Positions 12,451-23,236 of a DNA stretch of 64,000 nucleotides are shown here, one piece after another; within the stretch, counting starts at the first letter, position 1; the number at the start of each line of letters is the position of its first letter. The translations under genes were made by a program, and so were the position numbers. The notes under the pieces are model-generated. The model ran no database searches, was not told the DNA's origin, and saw only the letters and a list, made by a program, of their open reading frames with translations. Source of the DNA: Tenebrio molitor (Eukaryota; Arthropoda; Insecta; Coleoptera; Tenebrionidae); assembly GCF_963966145.1 (NCBI RefSeq), contig NC_091052.1, positions 13,392,001 through 13,456,000 on the forward strand, written 5' to 3'.

Positions 12451-15400
12451 TCTGAATACGTTTTCAGATTAAAAAGAAGTAATAAAAATGCGTGCAGTGA
12501 AAATGATGAAATTTGTACGTCGTAGTAAAAGTATTGTATCCTACTCGCTTGTAACGGCCGCTACTCAGTCGGATGATTATACCACTCGCGAGTAGTAGCA
12601 ATCGCTACACGCTCGTCGAGTAACGTACTATCATCACGAGTGTCTTAAATTATCAAGTCTAGATTGTCTCGCTCGTGTTTTTCTACCCGAAGAAAATTAA
12701 ATTCAAACCGATGCAATATATCAAGCTTACACCACACACGTCGCGTTTTAAATGTTCACATTTCATGTATCTCCATAATAAATTTCCGCAATTAGCCCTG
12801 TTGAAATGGATAGAATTATTAATTTTTTTCGGTGGGTAGTTTGTCATTTCGAGTTGTCACAATTTCCGTGATAATTTCCAATTATTTGCGTAATTGCGGT
12901 AACGAGTAAGGTGCGTGTTAATATTTCGTCGTCGCGGATGCACTTGCAAACTGGGAAATCATTAAACGGGGAGATGTTGTGGGGATGGGGGTGAACTGTT
13001 TGTTGATTATTTTCGGGGCGACTTGTTTACTTCCGGCGAAAGCGGCAGGATAAACTGCCATTATATTGTTATTAATAGAATGACCCTCGTAGGACCTACT
13101 CGTTACTGTAATAGCTTTTACATGAAAAATTCGTGATTTATGTGTCAAGTATTAAGCGCTCGAATTACGGAAGTCTCGGTTCACGCATAAACTAATGCGG
13201 TACACCAAAATAGCCTGTTTCGTTGCATAAATGGACGGAAATTTATCTCCGGAAGCTGTTCAGGTAAGCAGTTTACGTTAAAACTTCGACTCGGTTTTAT
13301 TCTCTCCAGTTCCACTGGATTACCCAGTCGGGAGCATATCGGTTATGAATAAGCGATCAAACGGAAAAAACTGCAAATCCTGCGCCGCTTCCTGCTAATT
13401 ACCAGACAGCCCTCTCGAGTGCATGTGCAACCAACCCGCCAGGAGCTTTGCTCCACCCCTCCTGTTTTGCGGGAGGAAATTAACAAGAAGTACGACGGGT
13501 TAGGTCGTACTTTTAAGTGTGGAAACTTGGATGAGGTTGTAAAGTGAATTTTTAAGCCGCTTTGCGTGTCCTAATTTCCATCGGCCGCGTCCACATAATT
13601 TTTTTCATTCTCTTGTTGTCTCGAAATTTGCTTCGGTGTCAATAAACGCGCAGAGCGGAAGAGTGGACGAGTGAAGGGTGCAAATTCATGTCCAGCTTTA
13701 TTCAGATGTCCGCCCTCGCTTATCGCACGCCGCCGGCCTAGGAAATGAAAGAGGGTTGGAAATCCGACATGATCTTGATGCCGACCCGCCGACAGAAGAC
13801 TAGTCCCTACTAACAAGGTCGAATAGATCAGAGAAACGTGAGAGGATACCTCGAAGTAAACACGCCACTCCTGAGACAAACCGTCCTGATAAAAAATCGA
13901 AACGGCGGGGGGTGGATCGTCCGCTTTGATGTAACGCACCGCCATATTGGCAATTTTCATCCCCGAATAAACGTTAATATATGACGAGCCCCTGACATAA
14001 CATTCTGTACCGGACTACCCCTCTAAAATCCTCCGAAGCCCACGTGAAACAACAGATTATTTATCGCAAGTGCGTGCGGCGGCGGCGGTCCGACCCGCAC
14101 CAAAGGTTTAGCTTATAGAAAATTACCGCACACGGGAAACAAAAATCATCTAATCATACCACCCAAGGGAAATTACTCGGGGGATTTAAATTCGAATCCT
14201 CCCGCTAATATGTTAACGGCTCCGCAAAATGGATGCCGACTGCTCCTCCGGCTTGTTGCTCTGCTGCATCCTCAAACTTCGATGGATTTTAAATCCGAGG
14301 ATCAGAACTGCTGATGCGATAACTCAGTCAAAAATTACTCGCGCTGATCCCTACCGATAACTAACCCGTCAGGAGAAGTTCTCGTTCCGCGCTCAACTCT
14401 ACCAAGCAACACTTCTAATTTCTGCTTCTGATGCGAGAGATGTTCTTTGGTGGCGTGGGTGGTCTAAAAATCGTCGACTTCTCAGGCCGTGATGATAATA
14501 ATCGACACGATTAAGTCGACTGCACCATAAATATTACACGTCGAAGGCTAACTAGTCGCTCATAATCACACAAGACCACACGTTGGGTAATTACTTTGCT
14601 GCATGTCGAATCAGAATACGCAGCATGCCCCGTCATATGGTCGGGTCATCGCTCTCGGCAATTCGATTCTTCCATTCTGAATATGAAAGGAACGTTTACC
14701 TTTCAAGGGCGCCGGGGAATACGCAAACGAAAACATCAATAGAGGGACGCGTGGGCAAAAATCAAAATGTTGCAAGGTTCTTCACCTGCCAGATAAGAGG
14801 CATATAAAACGATTTCACGGACGCGATAAAGACCGAACGAACACGACGCACATTTTTATTTATCGATCAAGTGGGCATGTTTTATTCGATCTGAGAGACG
14901 TGCTTAATGAAATGACTTGATAAAAGTCGGATAAGATGCGACAAACATCTAAAGACACTTCGAATGTTGTCGCTTTTCGAGCTAAACGGTAATTTCTATT
15001 TAAATTTAAACATTATGCACGTGTAATCCGACCGGTTCTTACAATAAACAATGCTTCCTATCGCACCGAAAAACAAATATTTAAACTACATTAGGTTCAC
15101 CTTATACATATTGAAATTCGAACGGAAACTTTACTGCAGGTCTTGTGATAACATTGTGGATCAGTAGACTTGTCTTTAATGGTTTCATTAGAGCGGAGAG
15201 AGGCCCACTAAAACTGACCACTAAATGGGTACCAGAAACGGAAATAGAAAATATTCTTAGACGTTTTTCATATTACAATTTACGTAGCAAAAAATACTGC
15301 AGACCAGTTCTGGATATAGACACAAAGATCTAACTGATGATGCGTTCACCACATCTATACCAAAAGGATGGTACTTTTTCAATATCGTTGAGTACCATCC

Positions 15401-18140
15401 AGTAAATACGGGTGTGACAATGTAGCAGTGACTTGATAAAGAAAATATGCGATTCTAGAATATTTTCCTTCCTTTTATCATTCTAAATCCGTACCTAGTA
15501 GTACTAGAATATCCAAAGTACCCCAAATCACCACAATCTCCTCATTTTTCTTCTATGCCATCAAAACAAGACTGAAGAATTGAGTTTAGAATAATTCTGC
15601 TTCTCTATCTAGTTGTTTAGATTTATAAAATGTGTGTTGTACTTTTCCAAAAGTACTCCCTAGCGTTTCATTCATCTCTTCTAATGCTACCTGACATATA
15701 CCATATACCTGTCATACCCATCCATCCACCGTGTCATGGAAAATATGCCAAAGTATCTCTTCCTATGCCTGTTCTCTGTTCTGACTTTCTTCATCAGTCA
15801 GCTTCGTCGTTCTCTTCTTCTGTGTATTTGGAACTATTACGGTGGTAGTTTTTTTAGGACATTAAGAGAATTAACACTTTCTTCTGATTCTTCTATTTCA
15901 TCACCAAATACATTGTTGGGATTCCAGTTCTACTCTCACCATGTTCTTGGTCCTGGAAATTCGTGTCTCCTCATCTCACCTTCAGATTCCACTTCTCGCA
16001 TTTTAATTAAGAGAGTTGACTGACATCACATGGTCCGCATACCAAACCGTTGTTGTTTTAACACCACAGAAGAAAATTGTTCAGTTTGTGATGGTCAGGG
16101 TACTCGTAGTTCTTTTTTGTCCTAATTTTAAATCTCAAAATCACTTCGCTTTGGGATTTTTGTAAGAAAAACAGGTCGAGTCCTTTGAGGTGTTTTTTTA
16201 CCTCCGCTTCTGTCACCGAGATAGTGGAGAGTTATTCAAGATCGAACCACAAGAGATAATCTCCCTTCACAAAAACCAGTCGGTTGGTTTTTGTGGACAT
16301 AAAAATCTCCGAATTATAGACGGCCAAAGCTAGACTCTCGATTAGATCTAGACCCGGCATCCATTACAAAGGTCTTCTAATCTGGGCAATTATCCCGGAC
16401 GGAAATTAAAGTGAAGCTCAACTTGTAAAAACAGAAAGATGATATTCTACGATATTTTACATGCGCATGTGGACATAAGCTGCGTGTTTTGAGTAGAGAT
16501 TCCGAACACGTAACGCCGCTCCTGGGCCGTATTGTCCCTGAAAAGGGACGACCCAAAGAGATAATTGTGGCGAAATTAAAATAAAATATTATCCTGCGGC
16601 TTACTTAAAGAACAACTCGGCCACCAAAAATAACATCGTAAAAACTTTTATGATGCCCGAGATAATTAAATTTCAACAGTGGTAATTAATTTTTTCGGGA
16701 GAAAAACCACCGTGTCCGTCACACACGTCCCACCGCCGCCCCTGATCGCACGAAACTGGATGTATCAGTCTGAAAGGTGGTAATTTCGAAATTCTTTCTT
16801 TTCGGAATCGTGAAGGAACTTGAATGCGTTCCCAGTTGGGAAACGTCGTGACACGCGTTTCTTATTCAGACTCCCCTCTAACCCGGACCCTGTTATTGAA
16901 ATATATTGGACGAAGAGAAAATCTATCGATAAATCATCCCCCGACTAGATGGGTGGACACTTGTTGTGACAAAGAAAACGAGCGCACCGTTCGAGGGTGC
17001 ACCCATATATTCACCCCGACGATTCTATCTTGTCTCGGAAAATACACCGAGATTCTATCAACCCCCCAATTAAATTGGAGGAAAAAAAATAACCAGTCGC
17101 CGAGCCGTTACTTACACGATAAGACGATAAAGAATGAAATTCCAAAAATCTGCATCGCGTTAAAAGTGTAATACCGTGTAAACAGAAATGTGATTTCGTG
17201 CGGAGGTCAAAAATAACGAACAGAAATATAAAATTGTGATACATAATGTATTTTCAGTTGGCTCACGAACGCGTTCGTTTATCGTGGCGAAATTAATTTG
17301 TGTGTAAAAACACAACGGTCTTATCAACTGTCATGCAACTACCCCAATTCGGAGTTCGGCAAAGCGACCACCTCGTTTTTCGACGAAACAAACCACCACC
17401 GAAATCCCCGTGGAATCCGCATCGCTTTTGCAAGCTGTGTATTAAAATAAAGACATGGTGCAGTGCAAGACCGTAATGGGCTCTTAACACGCCACGTCGT
17501 TCTCAAATGAAACTAATTATGACGTTTAAAGTTTAAATTTTAGCGAGACGAACAGTATTCAAACATTCCGGCGACGATTAATTCGTGCGATTCATGACGG
17601 ATGGGGCAAAAAAAATCATAATTAAAGCCCTAATAAGAACCCATTCAGGACGTCCTCGTAATTAGGCTTCCTCGAATACAACTCGGCCAAAAGTTCTTGC
17701 CTGCTAAAATTACTCCCGGATCTAATTGAAAACTGTAATGAAGAGAGAATAAATGTCGCAGTCTTACGGCAGAATTAATATGTACCGGAAAAATACGACT
17801 CCGGGTACAATTTCGCTACAGTTTTTGCCGAGGTGGTGACGGTCAGTCGGGGTGCAAAAATGGATTTTAAAAATATTTTCTTGACTATTCCATTCTCCTG
17901 TCATTTGTTAAAAATGGACCAATAAAAACACAATTTTACACATTTGTTACCATGGTTTCAAAAAATTGGACCGAATATTCCCACTCGGGGAAATTGTATC
18001 GGTATTGCTTCCAAATGGACTCACGTGTCTTTTTTGTGTTGTTGGAAACATTTTCTTCGATTTCTGCGTTAATTTCTTCTTCCGATTTGCTGCCAAATTA
18101 CCAAAGTTGGTTCATGAAATAGTCCTCCGAATACAACTCC
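12451..18140. other. long non-coding stretch, no gene recognised
   Basis: No recognisable gene. A minus-strand frame of 129 codons at 13571-13960 has no known motif and no clear splice acceptor. Around 15367-15403 a perfect 10-base inverted repeat (GGATGGTACT / AGTACCATCC) encloses about 16 bases. The 15.3-16.1 kb part is pyrimidine-rich on the plus strand and contains a piece related to 55.97-56.06 kb. Confidence 0.5.
15840..15950 (-). repeat. diverged dispersed repeat, related to 55.97-56.06 kb
   Basis: On the minus strand this reads TGTATTTGGTGATGAAATAG then AAGAAT. It resembles TGCATTTGGTGATAAAGTAG then AAGAAT on the plus strand near 55994-56022, with weaker similarity continuing (AATTCTCT..). 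Both copies lie in purine-rich strands with short broken frames. This may be the remains of a protein-coding mobile element; the family is not recognised. Confidence 0.35.
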
Positions 18141-18293
18141 TAGTCCACATTATGTAGACTATTTTTCAAACTGGTTTCACTCATTCAATTGTGCTTGCGA
18201 ATCTCACTCGTGCTGACGCACTCGTGGATTCATTCCCAAGCACAATTGATCATTCGTGACCAGTTTGAAAAATAATCGACATAATTTGGACTA
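18141..18293. mobile_element. foldback element, 57-base arms
   Basis: TAGTCCACATTATGT...CAATTGTGCTTG on the left is mirrored by CAAGCACAATTG...ACATAATTTGGACTA on the right. The arms are about 57 bases with a few mismatches, around a loop of about 39 bases containing ACTCGTGCTGACGCACTCGT, which is itself imperfectly palindromic. There is no open frame. A short MITE is the simplest reading. Confidence 0.65.
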
Positions 18294-21089
18294 CTCGTGT
18301 TATTATAAATCAGTATTTAATATACTTACAATTAATAACGTTTAACGAATCGATTTGTGCACCATTTTATGGGATGCACTTTTTGGAAATAGCTGGTGGA
18401 GGAGCGTGATTAGCACGTCGCACCGGAGGAATGAGTAATGGCGTTGTAAATTAAGAATGAGACCTGACGGCCGCTAAGTGCTACCGCCGCCCGATTCCGG
18501 GAGCTATCACAACCCGGACTTGACAAGTGACAGTCTGCGTAAGTTGTCAGCGGCGGTGCGCGGCGGCTACTCGATGGTACAATAATTTGCAAAGTTTCGA
18601 ACCGAAGAGAATCGTATTATTTATCCGTTGGAGATTTTTCGGTTGGCAACCGGAAAAAAGCGAAAAATATATGAGAAAATCTGTTGAAGTGTAAATTCGT
18701 CGAGATCGGTAATAAAATATATTTCACGGGAGGAAGATCGAGCCGTATGTTTTAGATACAAATAGCGTTGCGCAGGGTGGGCTTAGGAGGTCCTGCTTCC
18801 AATATACTCACTCACGCACTCAATCAAGCAGAAAGTTTACGTCTGATTTCACTTGAATAATAGCTCAATACTCACAAGTGTTAAAGTTCGCGAATCGATT
18901 TCGGTGAATTTAAGAGGTCGCGCGGTGGAAATCACGCAGTCGCTTTCGCAGATTTGAAAAAGCCAATAGGCCGTGGAGGCGCCGCCGTCGGAGATAAGGA
19001 ACTGCGAGAATTCATTGTGATGCCTCCGTAATAGAAAGATTAGGTTAGAATTGGAAGCGCGAGAGGATCTGCCAAAGAGAAAGGAAACACTGGCGTCCCG
19101 CCCGATCCGGAGATAAAAGTAAAAGAAAACATCCATTGATCATGGATCGACTCGAGATGTCGCCAATCAAACAAACAAACCTGGATTAATTCGGGTCCGG
19201 GAGGCGCGCTCCTCACCGTATGCAGCGCACATCTTCGGATCTTCAGAATCCGTGCCCCTAGCCAAACGTCACGAGTCGCGCCACTCTATCAGGATTCCAT
19301 TTGCCTCCCTCGGAACCCACCCCACCAAATCCCTAATATTTTCTCCATCATCCTGAATCTTCCTAATGGACTCTAAATGGATGCGAGTCGTATGACAGCG
19401 GGCAAACCGATGCTTCTTCCCTCGAGACCCTCGTCGCAAGATCCAATTAAAAAAATAAACTATTAAGTTCTCAGGTTACGCCGCTTGCTTTTAAGAATCC
19501 ACCCCGATCGCGTTACTTTCCATAATTCCCACCCTCCCCCACAACTCGCCACCGACGTCCTCGCTTTCGGACAAACGTAACAATCAACTGCGAACGCAAA
19601 CAGAGCGTGATCTAAAAGGGAGATACCCTTAAATCAAAATCAAGTTATCTCCAAATGTTAACTGGACCGTGGTGTTTAGGTTAGTTCTAGGGATTTACCG
19701 GAAACCGCTACGAAATTCGGTAATCTATACAAATTCCAGAACAAAGTACAATACCTCGACCAAAATAATCTAGCTAAAACGCTAATGTTTATTTTAATGG
19801 ACGGTCCGGACAAATGGAATTGTTGGGTGTGCGTCCGGGGGGTCCACCCCCGCCTTTCCAAGAAACGAACAGCGAAGGTGATAAGTCTGGTGCGACTCGG
19901 TCACAGAGACCAGATAGATATTGGAACCAATTTGCTGTACGACGTGCTCGAGCTACGGCCTGGTTAAAGCCGATAAATCCTGTTTCACGGCACCAGGTCG
20001 CGTTTTTTACTGCAACGACTTCACCATATTGCTTTTTCTGAGATGCACTATCTGAAATTAATTAAACTTCACGGCTCCGATAAAAGCCCGGACGACATCT
20101 GCGCCTCCTCCTTATAAAGGATATCAATAAGGTCAAAGCGAAGGAAGTAATCCCATTTAAGGATAACCGTCATTAGGATTCCCGTATTGCTTACACACAA
20201 AAATGTAGAGCGTCAACGGTCGAGTGCACCCTTCATGTTTTTGTGTATATTTCAAGGGTCGTTTGCATTGTGATTGCCTTTTTAAAAAAAAATCGAAATG
20301 AATTTAGTTCGTCCGGGTGGTATAGCGCGGGCGCTGTAAAAATGGGTCGGGCCATTTTTCGGAGGAACGCGGTTTAGTTGGGCAAATTGAATGAGCACGA
20401 AGTGAACTAATTGAAACGGTACGCGAGAAGGGAGGAACTCTTGGAGCATGTCGTAAATTAATTCCGTAGCTCACAAGCGACTCAGAAATCTCGGTGAGCA
20501 TGGTAATGACAAGTTATAAACCGCCAATGTCGTCTGCAACCGCACAGGCCTGGGTAAACATGACAAGACAGAGTTTAATTAAGTCCCAAAACCATCATTG
20601 TTTTAGAGTCGGCCGTAATTATACATGTACTTGCACCTCCGGCTCGAAATCGAGTCCTTCGGACGGGTCCCTCCGACTTGATTGCCGTCTGTTGACTTTC
20701 CGCTCTTGATGAAACGGAAACGGCGGCGTTCATCGACGGGGGCGGGGGCCGTTTGCATACGGGGACCGAACGGCGGCGACAATTTAATCGGCCACTTTTA
20801 TTTCGTCATCGTGTCAGAGCCGACGGCCGAAACTCGATCAGAACCGACGATCTGTCTTGGAGTTCATGGTAAAGCCATTTAATCCCCGAATTGCCGCCGT
20901 CTCGAATTCTATTCCAGGATGGTAATTAGGTTCCCCACAAAACCAACTTTGTTGTTCAAGATCCAGTCGAGTTTGCTTGACGTGTCGCTGCAACTTCTGC
21001 ACCCATTACTGACTTCCCATTGTGTAATTGCTATTCTTATTAAATTACTTGAGCTCGTAATGGTTGCTATTGTCTGCACGTGACAGAAA
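18294..21089. other. non-coding stretch, no gene recognised
   Basis: Mixed AT-rich and CpG-rich DNA with no convincing exon. Frames up to 95 codons lack motifs. Nothing specific is supported. Confidence 0.55.
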
Positions 21090-21310
21090 ATAATTGCCTG
21101 TTTATGAAGTATGAAGTGTTTGACGATTTAGAGGCTCATCCCTCAAGACTCGCGCCCGACACATTTTGCTCATCGACACCCTCCGCTCTCTCATCAACAA
21201 ATCGAATCGAAGAACATTTTCAAACGACTCATTTTACCCACGAAATTCAACAGAGGCCTCCTCAAATTTTGCCGATCCCGAGATGCGATATTTTAACTCT
21301 GCTACATCTG
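21090..21310 (+). repeat. direct duplication of about 220 bp, left copy
   Basis: Matches 22990-23236 in the same orientation: TTTATGAAGTA, ACGATTTAGAG, CATCCCTC, CAACAAATCGAATCGAAGAA, GCCGATCCCGAGAT and CTACATCTG all recur in order. A reading frame is open through much of both copies, but the two proteins drift as fast as the DNA, with indels that change frame, so coding is not supported. Confidence 0.75.
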
Positions 21311-21444
21311 CATGTATCGTATGATCAAATAAATTTCAGATCAAGAGTGCTTTGGACTGTCATTCGACACATGTACTTAAATGGAGCAAATGACATTCCG
21401 AAGCACTCTTGATATGAAATTTATTTGATCACATGATAGGTGCA
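21309..21444. other. 136-base imperfect hairpin with 24-base loop
   Basis: Arms of about 56 bases: GATCAAATAAATTTC, AGATCAAGAGTGCTTTGG and ACTGTCATT on the left pair with AATGACATTCCGAAGCACT, CTTGATATG and AAATTTATTTGATC on the right. A few mismatches and bulges are spread along the stem and the loop is short. It could be a short foldback transposon or a microRNA precursor; I do not recognise a known microRNA seed family in it. Confidence 0.5.
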
Positions 21445-21607
21445 AATCGGTTCGTTGAACACTATTATTACACATACCGGAGGAAATTTTTCGGATATTG
21501 TTTAAACAATTTATATAAATTTCTTTGCATTAATGTCTTCCGTAACGAAAACTACTTTGTCTAAAGCATAAAATGTCCAAGTATTGTGGCTAATGTAGTT
21601 TAGACGT

Positions 21608-21655
21608 GAGAGACGTTCAGAAGCGCGCCGCTAAATTATACAATTTCGCGTGACT
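21608..21655 (+). repeat. 48-bp dispersed element, copy 2 of 3
   Basis: Gap-free match to 1496-1543 and 25555-25602. It lies inside the block bracketed by the 21.09/22.99-kb duplication. Confidence 0.65.
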
Positions 21656-22597
21656 ATCTGCATGTATTGTTTGAAAAAAAAAAAAAAATTTTTCTCAAAA
21701 AATCACGTAAATCCATAAAATTTCAATTTTCATTTTTTCTTAAACTTTCAAATGCTCCTTCGAGTTGTAGTATTTATCCAGAATTATGATTCTTCTCTTA
21801 AATTGCACATTTTTCTGTCCTCTATAAGATGCTATGTATACCGAGTGAGTTAAGTTTTACCGCCCCCAGGATTAAGCCTATTAAAAAATTAGTAAAAATT
21901 ACGAAACTTTAGGGTTACATTCCCTTGATAAAAGACTTTCAAAGAGCACATTTATGAAATTCGCATCAAAAGAAAATTATTCGTTTTTGAATTATTCCAA
22001 TTTTAAGATTAAGAGCGAAAAATGACCAAGATTTACAACTGCAGTGTCATAAATAAATATCTCATTGTTGGGAAACATCTGTTGGCCACTTTTCTAGTAA
22101 TTCTTAAATCGCTAAAGAGTACCATAAACAACCTACGTCAACTTCTTTTGTGGAACCGACCGCCCAATTTAATAATAAATCATAGATTCATAGCTAAATT
22201 TTGCACTTTAATATCAAATCCATTTATGTATTTCAAAAACCGGTGATGTTTTCATGATTTCAATGACACCAAATTTTTCCTAAATGTTTGAAAGGAAAGG
22301 AAATTAATGTAACGGTTAGATACGTGTTGCATTAAAATGTTTAAAATTTCTACAGACTGTTCTACAGTAATACACAATCATTCCTGAATTTTTTGAGAAT
22401 TTTAAATTGATTAGAAGTGGGTGTTTTCGCTCGGGCGGTAAAACTTAACTCATCCGGTACAGTTTTTTGTTGATATTCTTCATTAAAAAAACAAATAAAA
22501 TATTGGACTAAACGACAAATAAAGAAAAATTATGTTTTTCTAATTTTGACATATAAAGTGACACTTTTCAAAATTAACTGACGTTGGGAAACGTCAC

Positions 22598-22649
22598 ACT
22601 TTTCGTAACTGGTTACGAAAAGTAAAATCTTTCCTAACTGGTTAGGAAA
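22598..22649. repeat. two adjacent palindromes sharing a TAACTGGTTA core
   Basis: ACTTTTCGTAAC-TG-GTTACGAAAAGT (12-base perfect stem, two-base centre) is followed six bases later by TTTCCTAAC-TG-GTTAGGAAA (9-base perfect stem). Both have the same centre. The core recurs at the right end of the 22824-22944 hairpin (CTAACTGGTTAC). These look like ends or remnants of one foldback family; a binding-site role is possible but unsupported. Confidence 0.6.
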
Positions 22650-22823
22650 AATTTATTGTATCATCAATTTGACACTGTCATATTTTTTGTTTTTAAGCAA
22701 AATAACCGTGCCTACTTACCTACTTGATATTTTAACACAATAATAATTTATTATTAATGAAATTCATTACTTCGTTTAACGTTTGAAGAAACTTTTTTTT
22801 GTCAAAATTAGAAAAAATCTTGT

Positions 22824-22944
22824 ATGTAACACATTAGGAAATGCAATTTTGTGTAACTCGTGTGATTTTGCGGGATCTCGCTGCGCTCGTCCCGCAAATA
22901 TTCCACTCGTTACACAAAATAACGCATTTCCTAACTGGTTACAT
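22824..22944. mobile_element. foldback element with CTCGCTGCGCTCG apex
   Basis: ATGTAACACATTAGGAAATGC at the left end is mirrored by GCATTTCCTAACTGGTTACAT at the right. The arms continue through TTTTGTGTAACTCG, and TTTGCGGG...CCCGCAAA closes on a palindromic apex. Total 121 bases, no open frame. Confidence 0.65.
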
Positions 22945-22989
22945 AAATAGCTATTTTTCAAATTTTCGTTTGGAAAAAAAAAATAAAAA

Positions 22990-23236
22990 ATAATCGTCAA
23001 TTTATGAAGTACGAATTTAACGATTTAGAGAGCCATCCCTCGAGAAGCGACCGACACATTTCAGTCGTCGACACCCCCAAGTCTCTCATAAACAAATCGA
23101 ATCGAAGAAAAAATTCCACCCCGTCGGGATATCATAATTTTGCCGGTGAAATTCAATCAAGAAATTTTCGTGGGCCGCCACGAAAAATCCTCCAAATTTA
23201 GCCGATCCCGAGATCCGATATTTACTTCTACATCTG
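22990..23236 (+). repeat. direct duplication, right copy
   Basis: Second copy of the 21090-21310 segment. It has an extra short hairpin (TTTTCGTGG GCCG CCACGAAAA) near 23165-23187 that the left copy lacks. Confidence 0.75.

Larger units (their letters stand above)
21656..22989. other. AT-rich block between duplicated segments
   Basis: AT-rich DNA with a poly-A run near 21675 and no gene. It carries the palindromes at 22598-22649 and the hairpin at 22824-22944. Being bracketed by a direct duplication, it is probably a repeat-filled insertion. Confidence 0.5.

Noticed and set aside
13571..13960. 129-codon minus-strand frame with text such as QDGLSQEWRVYFE and a GAG|GTATCC donor-like site
   Set aside because: No splice acceptor or promoter precedes it, and no family motif is seen. 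A frame of this length is expected by chance in a window of this size.
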